A stretch of 64,000 bases of DNA. Origin: a virus. The notes under the pieces are model-generated. The model saw only the letters and a program-made list of their open reading frames with translations. It was not told the origin of the DNA and searched no databases. The DNA lies in IMG/VR virus record IMGVR_UViG_3300027976_000007, positions 1 through 64,000 of that record; one strand, written 5' to 3'. Each line of letters starts with the position of its first letter. Positions within the stretch are counted from its first letter, which is position 1. A program made the position numbers and the translations under genes. Shown piece by piece: positions 14,890 through 21,816 of the stretch.

Positions 14890-14975
14890 TACTCGGAGAG
14901 GGACTCGAACCCTCACGATCGTTACTGATCACTGGAGCTTAAACCCAGCGTGACTACCAATTCCACCATCCAAGC
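14890..14975 (-). tRNA. tRNA-Leu (TAA)
   Basis: Type II tRNA: acceptor GCTTGGA/TCCGAGT, Leu-like D arm with GAATTGGTAG, anticodon arm CTGGG-TTTAAGC-TCCAG, long variable arm, T arm GAGGG/CCCTC. Confidence 0.9.
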
Positions 14976-14988
14976 ATCTTTATTTAAT

Positions 14989-15020
14989 TAAATATAACAT
15001 CCATATTTTGGATAGCCAAA
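14989..15020 (-). promoter_or_regulatory. Promoter, class 1
   Basis: TTTGG, 19 nt, TATATTTA between tRNA-Thr and tRNA-Leu. It starts a second tRNA transcription unit from tRNA-Leu(TAA) leftward. Confidence 0.8.
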
Positions 15021-15034
15021 TTATGGTGAAAATA

Positions 15035-15108
15035 GAGCACTTAACCGGCTTCGAACCGATGACCTCTCATTACAAGTGAGGAATTTTACCTACTAAACTA
15101 TAAGTGCT
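15035..15108 (-). tRNA. tRNA-Thr (TGT)
   Basis: Acceptor AGCACTT/AAGTGCT, loop CTTGTAA, T arm ATCGG/CCGGT. Outer pair of the anticodon stem is C-A. Confidence 0.85.
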
Positions 15109-15115
15109 TATAAAA

Positions 15116-15165
15116 TGGCCTTGCACCATTTCGGAAGTCTTTCGCGTTAACTTCTAAAGCCATGA
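15116..15165 (-). other. Structured spacer between tRNA genes
   Basis: The minus strand can form an 8-bp closing stem ATGGCTTT/AAGGCCAT around an inner GAAGT/ACTTC hairpin. It has no T arm or anticodon and may be a processing signal or a tRNA remnant. Confidence 0.35.
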
Positions 15166-15250
15166 TGAGGGTGGAGGAACCGAGCCCCTACCGATATTAC
15201 ACGATACCCTAGTTTTCAAGACTAGTTGTTCTCCCTTGAACGGCACCCTC
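15166..15250 (-). tRNA. tRNA-Ser (TGA)
   Basis: Acceptor GAGGGTG/CACCCTC, D arm GTTC/GAAC, loop CTTGAAA, long variable arm. T loop CTCGGTT is unusual. Confidence 0.8.
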
Positions 15251-15260
15251 AATTTAATAG

Positions 15261-15331
15261 TCTAAATGGTCAGAATCGAACTGACTACACCATGAACCCC
15301 ATTCATGATCGATACCTTATTCGTCATCTAG
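15261..15331 (-). tRNA. tRNA-Pro (GGG)
   Basis: Acceptor CTAGATG/CATTTAG, T arm GTCAG/CTGAC, anticodon arm CATGA-ATGGGGT-TCATG. Confidence 0.8.
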
Positions 15332-15341
15332 TTTTATATTG

Positions 15342-15420
15342 TGGTCTTAAGAGGATTCGAACCCCTACCTGCGATTACTACTTTTGAAATAGTGGACTTT
15401 ACCAATTTGTCCATAAGACC
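15342..15420 (-). tRNA. tRNA-Leu (CAA)
   Basis: Acceptor GGTCTTA/TAAGACC, loop TTCAAAA, moderate variable arm. The D arm is the same as in the next tRNA-Leu, so the two arose by duplication. Confidence 0.85.
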
Positions 15421-15425
15421 CGTTG

Positions 15426-15504
15426 TACCCATAACAGGACTCGAACCCGCACCAACGATTATTGCTTCTAAGGCAATGGACTTTACCAATTTGTCCATAT
15501 GGGC
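15426..15504 (-). tRNA. tRNA-Leu (TAG)
   Basis: Acceptor GCCCATA/TATGGGT, anticodon arm ATTGC-CTTAGAA-GCAAT. Shares the D arm GGAC...GTCC of tRNA-Leu(CAA). Confidence 0.85.
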
Positions 15505-15509
15505 ATTAA

Positions 15510-15584
15510 GGGAGTTATACGAGATTCGAACTCGTTCCTGAAGATTCACAATCTTCTATGCATACCTCTTACAACTATAACTCC
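15510..15584 (-). tRNA. tRNA-His (GTG)
   Basis: Acceptor GGAGTTA/TAACTCC, anticodon arm GAAGA-TTGTGAA-TCTTC, T loop TTCGAAT. Confidence 0.85.
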
Positions 15585-15598
15585 ATGTAAAAATTTAA

Positions 15599-15715
15599 TC
15601 TAGTTGGACTGGTTACCCGAATCCTCTTCATTTTCCCTCCAATTGAGTCTAAAATGAACCATGGCCTTCAAAACCTTATCAATAATAAGGGATGATTTGT
15701 TCTACTATAGATTAA
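15599..15715 (-). other. tRNA-like structured RNA, unassigned
   Basis: A 117-nt segment between tRNA genes. Ends pair (AATCTA/TAGATT); inside is CCTTA-TTATTGA-TAAGG, shaped like an anticodon arm, then a D-loop-like CTCAATTGGAG, then GGATTCGGGTAACC. Too long and irregular for a standard tRNA; may be a decayed or interrupted one. Confidence 0.35.
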
Positions 15716-15808
15716 AAGTATCGTCGAGGATAAGTATAACATTCAAGTTTAGTTTACAGACAAAACTTCTTTGTCCAACCTTTTTGTTTTTATTCCTTCG
15801 ATATTATG

Positions 15809-15879
15809 TCGGGTAGGTAGGATTCGAACCTACTATGCAACCGCTTCCAAGGCGGAGCCAGACCCATCGTGTCTACCCG
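15809..15879 (-). tRNA. tRNA-Pro (TGG)
   Basis: Acceptor CGGGTAG/CTACCCG, loop CTTGGAA, T arm GTAGG/CCTAC. Confidence 0.85.
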
Positions 15880-15889
15880 TTATTAATTG

Positions 15890-15960
15890 AGGTCAGTATA
15901 GGAATTGAACCCATATAAGATGGGTTGCAACCACCTACCTTACCAGTCGGACAACTGACC
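15890..15960 (-). tRNA. tRNA-Cys (GCA)
   Basis: Acceptor GGTCAGT/ACTGACC, anticodon arm GGTGG-TTGCAAC-CCATC. Confidence 0.85.
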
Positions 15961-15967
15961 TTGTTAG

Positions 15968-16040
15968 TACCCCCTGTAGGAATTGAACCTACCTAATGTT
16001 GTATGTAAAACAACCTCCTACCCAGTCAGAACTAAGGGGC
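15968..16040 (-). tRNA. tRNA-Val (TAC)
   Basis: Acceptor GCCCCTT/AGGGGGT, anticodon arm GTTGT-TTTACAT-ACAAC. Confidence 0.85.
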
Positions 16041-16070
16041 TTATAATGTGGTGAGAGGGTTTGAGTTCTA

Positions 16071-16132
16071 ACTAACACTTATTGGACCGTTCTATGATCC
16101 GTGACAAGTTAGTCATATGTTTTTTCCAATAA
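16071..16132. other. Possible pseudoknot in tRNA spacer
   Basis: ACTAAC (16071-16076) can pair with GTTAGT (16108-16113) and TTATTGG (16079-16085) with CCAATAA (16126-16132). The pairs interlock in pseudoknot order. An anticodon-like arm (GGATC-ATAGAAC-GGTCC, minus strand) lies inside. No known RNA family recognised. Confidence 0.3.
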
Positions 16133-16165
16133 TACATCTTTCTATTTGATGTCCTCATTTTTTGG

Positions 16166-16234
16166 TGGGCCTGAAGGAATCGAACCTTACTTGGTAGAGT
16201 TTTACAGACTCGCCCGCACCCTGTGCTCAAACCC
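16166..16234 (-). tRNA. tRNA-Tyr (GTA)
   Basis: Acceptor GGGTTTG/CAGGCCC, loop CTGTAAA, T loop TTCGATT. The D arm is compact and the variable region short, unlike the long arm usual in bacterial Tyr tRNAs. Confidence 0.75.
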
Positions 16235-16289
16235 AAATTGTCCATTCTATATTCTATATTGGTCTGTGAATGGTCTTAACAGCCCCCAG

Positions 16290-16363
16290 TGCACCCCGAG
16301 GGGATCGAACCCTCAACCTGCCGGTTAAAAGCCGGTAGCTACTTCCACTTGAACTTCGAGTGC
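16290..16363 (-). tRNA. tRNA-Lys (TTT)
   Basis: Loop CTTTTAA between CCGG/CCGG, T arm GAGGG/CCCTC, acceptor GCACTCG/GGGGTGC with one G-G mismatch. Confidence 0.8.
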
Positions 16364-16374
16364 AATAATTAATA

Positions 16375-16485
16375 GAGCTTCATTGATTTCCTACTCCATT
16401 TACTACCTTTAATCAGGTAGAGGCTCATTCACGGTATCTATCAATACCTAATGAATTTTTACATTACTATGATAATTAAGTAAAA
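16375..16485. other. Structured spacer, no recognised tRNA
   Basis: Contains CTACCT/AGGTAG and GGTAT/ATACC hairpins and a TTCATT/AATGAA closing pair. May be a degenerate tRNA. Confidence 0.3.
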
Positions 16486-16490
16486 GATTG

Positions 16491-16563
16491 TCGGACCCGG
16501 GGGACTCGAACCCCGACCTTCACAGTGACAGTGTGATATGCAAGCCATTACACCACGAATCCG
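16491..16563 (-). tRNA. tRNA-Asp (GTC)
   Basis: Acceptor CGGATTC/GGGTCCG, D arm GGTG/GCAT, anticodon arm TCACA-CTGTCAC-TGTGA, T loop TTCGAGT. Confidence 0.85.
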
Positions 16564-16638
16564 TTATTTTAAAGGTTAATTACTTCTTTGCTTCAAAATC
16601 ATATCTCGAGAATTTGATTCATAACCTTAAATGTGATC

Positions 16639-16686
16639 TTAATGTAATTTTCTATTACAATTCGAACATAGAATAATACATTGGAA
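16639..16686 (-). pseudogene. Second HNH endonuclease remnant
   Basis: Encodes FQCIILCSNCNRKLH and stops. It is the same motif as the remnant at 14817 (Cys-x-x-Cys then Arg-x-x-His). Two copies of the same kind of gene have been lost from tRNA spacers. Confidence 0.5.
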
Positions 16687-16687
16687 G

Positions 16688-16761
16688 TACTGTCGACCGG
16701 ACTCGAACCGGCATCTTCTATCTTGAAAGGATAGCGTCCTAAGCCATTAGACGACAACAGC
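16688..16761 (-). tRNA. tRNA-Glu (TTC)
   Basis: Acceptor GCTGTTG/CGACAGT, anticodon arm CTATC-CTTTCAA-GATAG, T arm GCCGG/CCGGT. Confidence 0.9.
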
Positions 16762-16851
16762 ATTTTTAAATTAATAAAATAGGATGGAATTACAAACCAT
16801 TTGTACGAAACGTACTGTATGTTTTCCTTTTTATAAACTTATTTTTAATTG

Positions 16852-16923
16852 AGGGCCTGGAGAATTTCGAAATCCCGGCCTGTTAGTTAACAGCTAACTG
16901 CTCTGCCTCTGAGCTACAGACCC
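16852..16923 (-). tRNA. tRNA-Asn (GTT)
   Basis: Acceptor GGGTCTG/CAGGCCC, D arm GCTC/GAGC, anticodon arm GTTAG-CTGTTAA-CTAAC. Confidence 0.9.
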
Positions 16924-17026
16924 TATTAAGTACAATACGTCAAACAACTTATGATTAATTTAATAAGTCCTAATCATTCAGACTTGTTAATTTTCGCGGC
17001 TGTTAACCCCGCTCCTCTTAACTATA

Positions 17027-17058
17027 TAAATATAACATCCTTTTTTACCGGAGCCAAA
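17027..17058 (-). promoter_or_regulatory. Promoter, class 1
   Basis: TTTGG, 19 nt, TATATTTA. Directly before tRNA-Asn and the long central tRNA series. Confidence 0.8.
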
Positions 17059-17072
17059 CTTATTTTTAATTG

Positions 17073-17144
17073 CACGTTGACTAGAATTCGAATCTAGATC
17101 TTCAATTCTGGAGATTGAAATGCTTGCCATTACACCATCAACGT
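17073..17144 (-). tRNA. tRNA-Trp (CCA)
   Basis: Acceptor ACGTTGA/TCAACGT, anticodon arm TCAAT-CTCCAGA-ATTGA, T arm CTAGA/TCTAG. Confidence 0.9.
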
Positions 17145-17155
17145 ATTTTATATTG

Positions 17156-17227
17156 CGGGACCGAAGGGATTCGAACCCTTACCCGAGGATCTTCAATCCC
17201 CAGTGCCACCTGTTACACCACAGTCCC
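17156..17227 (-). tRNA. tRNA-Phe (GAA)
   Basis: Acceptor GGGACTG/CGGTCCC, D arm GTGT/GCAC, anticodon arm GGGGA-TTGAAGA-TCCTC. First tRNA of the array in transcription order. Confidence 0.9.
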
Positions 17228-17243
17228 TAATTTCTCTTATATC

Positions 17244-17275
17244 TAAATATAACATCCCTCTTTTGGGAGGCCAAA
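17244..17275 (-). promoter_or_regulatory. Promoter, class 1, head of the tRNA array
   Basis: TTTGG, 19 nt, TATATTTA, 17 nt upstream of tRNA-Phe and directly after a terminator. Confidence 0.85.
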
Positions 17276-17280
17276 CATAT

Positions 17281-17317
17281 TTTTAAATAAAGAAAGCTCA
17301 ACTTTGAGGTTGAGCTT
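17281..17317 (-). terminator. Rho-independent terminator
   Basis: AAGCTCAAC/GTTGAGCTT, a perfect 9-bp stem with a 6-nt loop, followed on the minus strand by TTTCTTTATTT. It separates the protein genes from the tRNA array. Confidence 0.8.
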
Positions 17318-17348
17318 AAATTATTTTTCAATATTATTTGAAATCTAC

Positions 17349-17447
17349 TTATTCAAGCTCATATTTTTCCCCTTTAAAGGCCACCGTATCTATCTCACTA
17401 GGGAGTAGCTGTGGCCAGGTATAATTATGTCTTAAATTTAATTTCAT
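17349..17447 (-). CDS. Very small protein
   Basis: A 32-residue frame (MKLNLRHNYTWPQLLPSEID onward) between a promoter and the terminator at 17281. Its isolated position in a transcription unit supports it, but no homolog is recognised. Confidence 0.4.
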   Translation of the reverse strand: MKLNLRHNYTWPQLLPSEIDTVAFKGEKYELE

Positions 17448-17460
17448 TGTTTCTTATTTG

Positions 17461-17610
17461 TTATAAATATATAAAGAAGTTTAAGTCGCCAAACTTATTT
17501 TTTTTCTTTTTTTCATCTAGATGTTTATAGGGTTCTTTAAAACTCATGAATCCTTCAGGGGAGTCATAACCTATACCCCCATAAATGAACCATCTCCTGG
17601 ATCAGCTATT
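17461..17610 (-). pseudogene. Broken small gene
   Basis: The frame ADPGDGSF changes at a G5 run near 17577 and continues YGGIGYDSPEGFMSFKEPYK to a stop at 17461. No start codon is left upstream. The 3' end lies in the promoter. Confidence 0.4.
17464..17493 (-). promoter_or_regulatory. Probable promoter, 17-nt spacing
   Basis: TTTGG and TATATTTA are both present but 17 nt apart, against 19 in all the others. It would drive the small gene at 17349. Confidence 0.5.
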
Positions 17611-17647
17611 CTTAATTTATTAATTTATTTAGTTCTGATTTTTTATT

Positions 17648-17848
17648 TTATTCCCAGTCTTCATTTTTAGGTTTTTTTTTATTTATTTTCTTTTTTTCTT
17701 TCTTAGGTTGGAATGGTATATCATGAAGATCCTCATCGCAATTATGACATCTCATTATTCCATCAGGCTCTATATAATATCCTTCTATCTTTAAACAATG
17801 GGGACAGCCTTCCTCAGATAAATAATCTTCTACTTTAATCTTGGACAT
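17648..17848 (-). CDS. Zinc-ribbon protein
   Basis: A 66-residue protein with CPHC (residues 15-18) and CHNC (about 34-37), a four-Cys zinc ribbon, and a Lys-rich tail. Such small ribbons often bind nucleic acid or partner proteins. Follows the next gene after 3 nt. Confidence 0.65.
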   Translation of the reverse strand: MSKIKVEDYLSEEGCPHCLKIEGYYIEPDGIMRCHNCDEDLHDIPFQPKKEKKKINKKKPKNEDWE

Positions 17849-17851
17849 TAC

Positions 17852-18256
17852 TTATAATTCGAGAGGATCTATATTAACTTCTATTGAATCCATATCTTCG
17901 AATTCTTCATAATCTTCTTCTAAAACCCATTCTTGGTCTTCTTTAAGGAGGTCTTCAAAAGACTTTTCATCTTTTTCTAACTTCCAAGCTATAGGCTGGA
18001 GTAAACCTGCATTTTCATATACTACCCATACTCTGTCTTTCCAAAGATCCATAGTAATACCTTCTACTTCACATTTATATCCAAATTTCATAGTTATTTG
18101 GGCTAAAAGATCTATAAACTCATCACATAGTTTATGTAATTCACCCTCTATAGGGAAATTTGAACCATATTCTTTAGACCTGTTGGTTTTGGAATCAAAT
18201 AGGTTTTTAATCTCTAACCATTTGGTGTTTATTATACTCCGTTTTCCTTCTTTCAT
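17852..18256 (-). CDS. Hypothetical acidic protein
   Basis: A 134-residue protein with a helical N-terminus and a very acidic C-terminal 40 residues. No family recognised. Confidence 0.6.
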   Translation of the reverse strand: MKEGKRSIINTKWLEIKNLFDSKTNRSKEYGSNFPIEGELHKLCDEFIDLLAQITMKFGYKCEVEGITMDLWKDRVWVVYENAGLLQPIAWKLEKDEKSFEDLLKEDQEWVLEEDYEEFEDMDSIEVNIDPLEL

Positions 18257-18350
18257 ATTTAATTTTTAATTATAATTTTTCTTAACATGCAATGTTACGT
18301 TTGTGTTTCGTATTAAGTTTTATTTTAATGAAACCCTAGCATATTTTTCT

Positions 18351-18440
18351 CTAACCTTTACCAACCAATTCATGAAAGGTTAGGTTTTGGTGATCTTCAT
18401 TTAGGAACTTTTTCCAATTTTCCTTTATGTTATCTTCCAT
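18351..18440 (-). CDS. Short frame continuing the repeat protein after a frameshift
   Basis: A 29-residue frame, MEDNIKENWKKFLNEDHQNL onward. In the neighbouring gene the same MEDN block follows RPNNN in frame; here an extra A in an A5 run (18440-18444) puts it out of frame. It is either a separate small protein or the end of the upstream gene. Confidence 0.4.
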   Translation of the reverse strand: MEDNIKENWKKFLNEDHQNLTFHELVGKG

Positions 18441-19224
18441 TTTTATTGTTTGGTCTGTTGTCGTCAATTCTTCCATCTGAATCTTCATAATAGGTTTCAT
18501 TGTCATTCGAGTCAAATTCTTGTTTGTACCAAAAATTATTTGAATTTTCATAATAGGTTTGATTACCATTCGAGTCAAATTCTTGTTTGTACCAATACCC
18601 ATCTGAATCTTTATAAGAGGTTACATTATTATTCGAGTCATATTCACTTTTGGTCCAATACTTATTTGAACTTTCATAATAGGTTATATTATTATTCAAG
18701 TCAAATTCTTGTTTGTACCAATACTTATCTGAATTTTCAAAATAGATTTTATTACCTCTAGAATCTTTTTCTATATAGGGGAATTTTGTTATACCCAATT
18801 CTTGAGCTTTAGTCATTTCTTCATTTAGGAACTTTTTCCAATTTTCTTTTATATTATCTTCCATGTTGTTGTTTGGGCGATCGTCTATAATCAATCCACT
18901 TGAATTTTCATAATAGGTTTGATTACCCTTCGAGTCAAATTCTTGTTTGTACCAATACCCATCTGAATCTTTATAAGAGGTTACATTATTATTCGAGTCA
19001 TATTCACTTTTGGTCCAATACTTATTTGAACTTTCATAATAGGTTATATTATTATTCAAGTCAAATTCTTGTTTGTACCAAGACTTATTTGAATCTTCAT
19101 AATAGATTTTATTACCTCTAGAATCCTTTTCTATATAAGGAAATTCAGTTATACCCAATTCTTGGGCTTTAGTCATTTCTTCATTTAGGAACTTTTTCCA
19201 GTTTTCCTTTATGTTATCTTCCAT
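18430..19224 (-). CDS. Double-module repeat protein
   Basis: About 264 residues if started at MEDNIKENWKKFLNEEMTKA (19224). Two modules follow each other: MEDN leader, GITEFPYIEKDSRGN, then three 21-residue repeats; and again with four. It is a distant, fused relative of the family at 3-11 kb. The frame upstream of 19224 (YIEDKRPNSN) is the end of a lost third module. The leader contains NWKKFLNE, which resembles a capsid-targeting cleavage site. Function unknown. Confidence 0.65.
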   Translation of the reverse strand: MEDNIKENWKKFLNEEMTKAQELGITEFPYIEKDSRGNKIYYEDSNKSWYKQEFDLNNNITYYESSNKYWTKSEYDSNNNVTSYKDSDGYWYKQEFDSKGNQTYYENSSGLIIDDRPNNNMEDNIKENWKKFLNEEMTKAQELGITKFPYIEKDSRGNKIYFENSDKYWYKQEFDLNNNITYYESSNKYWTKSEYDSNNNVTSYKDSDGYWYKQEFDSNGNQTYYENSNNFWYKQEFDSNDNETYYEDSDGRIDDNRPNNKNGR

Positions 19225-19255
19225 GTTGCTGTTTGGGCGTTTGTCTTCAATGTAC

Positions 19256-20302
19256 CTAATCTGTTTTTTCCTGTATGTAATTCTCAAAATCTTCAACCAT
19301 ATCCTCCAAAGACATATCTTCATATTGATCAGTATCTCCTCTCTTAATGTCAGCATAAACTGCAGATAAATATAGTTTAATGTTACCTTTATCTTCTCCT
19401 TTAAGGTTAATTAAAAGGTCTTTAAGTTTTTTCTTTAGAGTTCCGGTTATGGTGGGGGTTTTTTCATCTTCCTTTAGATCCCCATCATCCTCCGAATGGT
19501 CCTCAAGGTATTTTTTTAGGTTAAAACCACCCCATGAAATATCTGTTTTTTTCTTGGGGGTTTTTTCATCATCCTCCGAATGGTCCTCAAGGTATTTTTT
19601 TAGGTTAAAACCACCCCATGAAATATCTGTTTTTTTCTTGGGGGTTTTTTCATCTTCCTTTAGATCCCCATCATCCTCCGAATGGTCCTCAAGGTATTTT
19701 TTTAGGTTAAAACCACCCCATGAAATATCTGTTTTTTTCTTGGGGGTTTTTTCATCATCCTCCGAATGGTCCTCAAGGTATTTTTTTAGGTTAAAACCAC
19801 CCCATGAAATATCTGTTTTTTTCTTGGGGGTTTTTTCATCATCCTCAGAATAATCCTCACTTAAAAACCTATTCCATTCCTTTTTAATTACCTCATCTAT
19901 GTTAGAAGTAACCCCAGCTTCATTTCTTTCCAAGAAATCAACTATTTCGCCTTCTTTTGGTCCTTTGAAGGTTTTCCATTCCCTTATTCGGTTATCATAA
20001 ATATAAATATAATTTTCACCCGAAAATATTCTAGACATTTTCTCTACTATTGAGTAATAGTCCATTTCCTGGATAGGTTGGGAAAAATGTTTTGGAGGTT
20101 TAGAATCTGGGTAAAATTCTAAATTCCCTTCCTCATCAAGAAATCTCATTTCTTTTTGTTTTGATATAAAAAGGGCCTCATTGTCGGTGTTGTATAGGTT
20201 TTTTAAGATTTTTCCAGTATGGTCTTCATAACCATCAGAGTTTACTCTAGTCCCATTTATTTGGCCATGGCCATCATAATATATAATTGCAGCAGAAGTC
20301 AT
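19256..20302 (-). CDS. Protein with four large tandem repeats
   Basis: A 348-residue acidic protein. Residues about 150-280 hold four near-identical copies of a block running from DEKTPKKKTDISWGG to FNLKKYLEDHSED, two with an extra GDLKE. The DNA copies (19488-19840) are almost identical, so expansion is recent. The repeats contain FNLKKYL, and residues near 145 contain KEWNRFLSE, both like the leader motif of the proteins at 57.7-60 kb. Function unknown; possibly an internal virion protein. Confidence 0.65.
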   Translation of the reverse strand: MTSAAIIYYDGHGQINGTRVNSDGYEDHTGKILKNLYNTDNEALFISKQKEMRFLDEEGNLEFYPDSKPPKHFSQPIQEMDYYSIVEKMSRIFSGENYIYIYDNRIREWKTFKGPKEGEIVDFLERNEAGVTSNIDEVIKKEWNRFLSEDYSEDDEKTPKKKTDISWGGFNLKKYLEDHSEDDEKTPKKKTDISWGGFNLKKYLEDHSEDDGDLKEDEKTPKKKTDISWGGFNLKKYLEDHSEDDEKTPKKKTDISWGGFNLKKYLEDHSEDDGDLKEDEKTPTITGTLKKKLKDLLINLKGEDKGNIKLYLSAVYADIKRGDTDQYEDMSLEDMVEDFENYIQEKTD

Positions 20303-20323
20303 ATTTTAGTTTTATTATAAATA

Positions 20324-20740
20324 TTATAGATTATATTTAAGTTCATATGATTTCAATACTTTGTAACCTACACCTATCTCTAGTATCTGGGCTTTAGAAG
20401 GGATACCTACTATTTTATCACAAGACAAAATGTAGTCTATATTTTGATTCTTAAAGATTTTAATTTTGGTTGGGGCTTTAGGTTTGGATGAAGATTTGTA
20501 TACAATAGATACAGGCATCCTACCGTAAGACTTATTCTTTTCTATTTTAGGAGATGTGAATTTATATCCTTTAGGATAATTATGTTCTACCTTATAAGGT
20601 CCAGTATTAGACTTTAATAGATCAACAAACCATTGAGTATGCCAACCTTCACCTTGAACCTTCTTACTTGCAAACTCATGAAAGTTTTGAGTATATTTCT
20701 CAAGAACTTCATCATTCTCACTGGGTCTTCCTCTACTCAT
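20324..20740 (-). CDS. Hypothetical protein
   Basis: A 138-residue basic protein started at MSRGRPSENDEV; it opens with an AT-hook-like RGRP. The longer frame starts in the promoter. Function unknown. Confidence 0.6.
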   Translation of the reverse strand: MSRGRPSENDEVLEKYTQNFHEFASKKVQGEGWHTQWFVDLLKSNTGPYKVEHNYPKGYKFTSPKIEKNKSYGRMPVSIVYKSSSKPKAPTKIKIFKNQNIDYILSCDKIVGIPSKAQILEIGVGYKVLKSYELKYNL

Positions 20741-20766
20741 AATTTTCTTGCGTTTCTTATTATACG

Positions 20767-20798
20767 TAAATATGACATCCTTATCTTGGAGAGCCAAA
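20767..20798 (-). promoter_or_regulatory. Promoter, class 1 variant
   Basis: TTTGG, 19 nt, CATATTTA. One change in the -7 element. Confidence 0.7.
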
Positions 20799-20805
20799 CA
20801 GGGGG

Positions 20806-21252
20806 TTATGTATTTTTTAATTTTTGTACGTGCTTACAAGCCTTGGTTTTATCATAAGCTCTGGCGAATCCCGGACAATTACATCTATATTTAATCTCAC
20901 CGTTTTCAATTGTCTCCTTTACTTTATAAATAACACCACTTGATGAAGACTTCATCTCATGAGTTATGGTTTCAATTGGACTTTTAGGAATGGGTTTAAC
21001 CCAAACAATGTCTTTCAAAGTAGTACCTTTATGAACTTCAACCCATGAAGGAACTAAGTATCTTTTTCCATCAGGGGAACTATATAGAATGGGAGGCAAA
21101 TAAGAATGTTTATATTCATAAACAAACCTTCTAACATAAACTACCCTCCCTAACCCTTTTCCTAAAGTGAGGGGTCGGCCCGGGGGAATGTTAACTATTC
21201 TAGTTCTAACATTCCCATATTTATTCAGATTTTTAAACTCCCATAAAGCCAT
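20806..21252 (-). CDS. SWIM-type zinc-finger protein
   Basis: A 148-residue protein started at MALWEFKNLNKYG. The C-terminal YRCNCPGFARAYDK followed by ACKH gives Cys-x-Cys ... Cys-x-His, the SWIM zinc-finger signature, which mediates DNA or protein binding. The rest is strand-rich and basic. Confidence 0.7.
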   Translation of the reverse strand: MALWEFKNLNKYGNVRTRIVNIPPGRPLTLGKGLGRVVYVRRFVYEYKHSYLPPILYSSPDGKRYLVPSWVEVHKGTTLKDIVWVKPIPKSPIETITHEMKSSSSGVIYKVKETIENGEIKYRCNCPGFARAYDKTKACKHVQKLKNT

Positions 21253-21270
21253 TATACTCCATTTTACGCG

Positions 21271-21302
21271 TAAATATAACATCACTCTTTGGGGGTGCCA
21301 AA
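21271..21302 (-). promoter_or_regulatory. Promoter, class 1
   Basis: TTTGG, 19 nt, TATATTTA, 19 nt upstream of the SWIM gene start codon. Confidence 0.8.
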
Positions 21303-21329
21303 CATATGATGGGGTATGAGGTAGTGGTT

Positions 21330-21367
21330 AAAAAGCGTTAATCCCACGTTAATTCACGTTACTTTTT
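21330..21367 (-). terminator. Probable terminator
   Basis: AAAAAG pairs with CTTTTT around an AACGT-rich core, so the transcript ends in a T-run. It overlaps the end of the gene at 21349 and precedes the promoter at 21271. Confidence 0.5.
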
Positions 21368-21507
21368 AATGTTGATGTAATCATACCTTCAATAGTCAAT
21401 AACAAACATATGCTATCAAAAGAATTTGGATTCTGTGTGAAAGAATCTATTAATTGACCGTCGGTCATATTATGGAATATGGTTTCAAAACTAAAATGAG
21501 AGGTCAT
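21349..21507 (-). CDS. Small hypothetical protein
   Basis: A 52-residue protein (MTSHFSFETIFHNMTDGQLI onward), coupled to the upstream gene by a 4-nt overlap. Confidence 0.55.
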   Translation of the reverse strand: MTSHFSFETIFHNMTDGQLIDSFTQNPNSFDSICLLLTIEGMITSTLKSNVN

Positions 21508-21812
21508 GATTTTTTTTGTTTTAGGTAATTTATGGCTTTAACGGCTTTAGCACATTCTTCATATTCTTGAAATTTTTCTAAAGTTTTTAAGTTGAGCTCT
21601 AAAGAAGATATAAATTCCTTTCTATCTAGCCTTACATCTAATACATCACCATCATCAGTAAAATATACTTCTAATATATGAATTTTTGAATCTTTGGTAT
21701 CTAAGTTGGAGATTATCCTTTTAATTACTTCTTTAGAAATAGTTATATTTGATCCTTGAATTAGAGTCTCAAATGTTGAGGAGTTTGGGGTTTGAATGTT
21801 ATAGGGTTCCAT
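21504..21812 (-). CDS. Hypothetical protein
   Basis: A 102-residue protein. Its C-terminal half (DRKEFISSLELNLKTLEKFQ then EYEECAKAV) resembles the C-terminus of the protein at 22993, so the two are paralogs. Function unknown. Confidence 0.6.
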   Translation of the reverse strand: MEPYNIQTPNSSTFETLIQGSNITISKEVIKRIISNLDTKDSKIHILEVYFTDDGDVLDVRLDRKEFISSLELNLKTLEKFQEYEECAKAVKAINYLKQKKS

Positions 21813-21816
21813 ATGT

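Noticed and set aside
19380-19853. 157-codon plus-strand frame rich in Ser and Phe
   Set aside because: It is the antisense of the tandem repeats in the minus-strand gene at 19256 and has no protein-like content.
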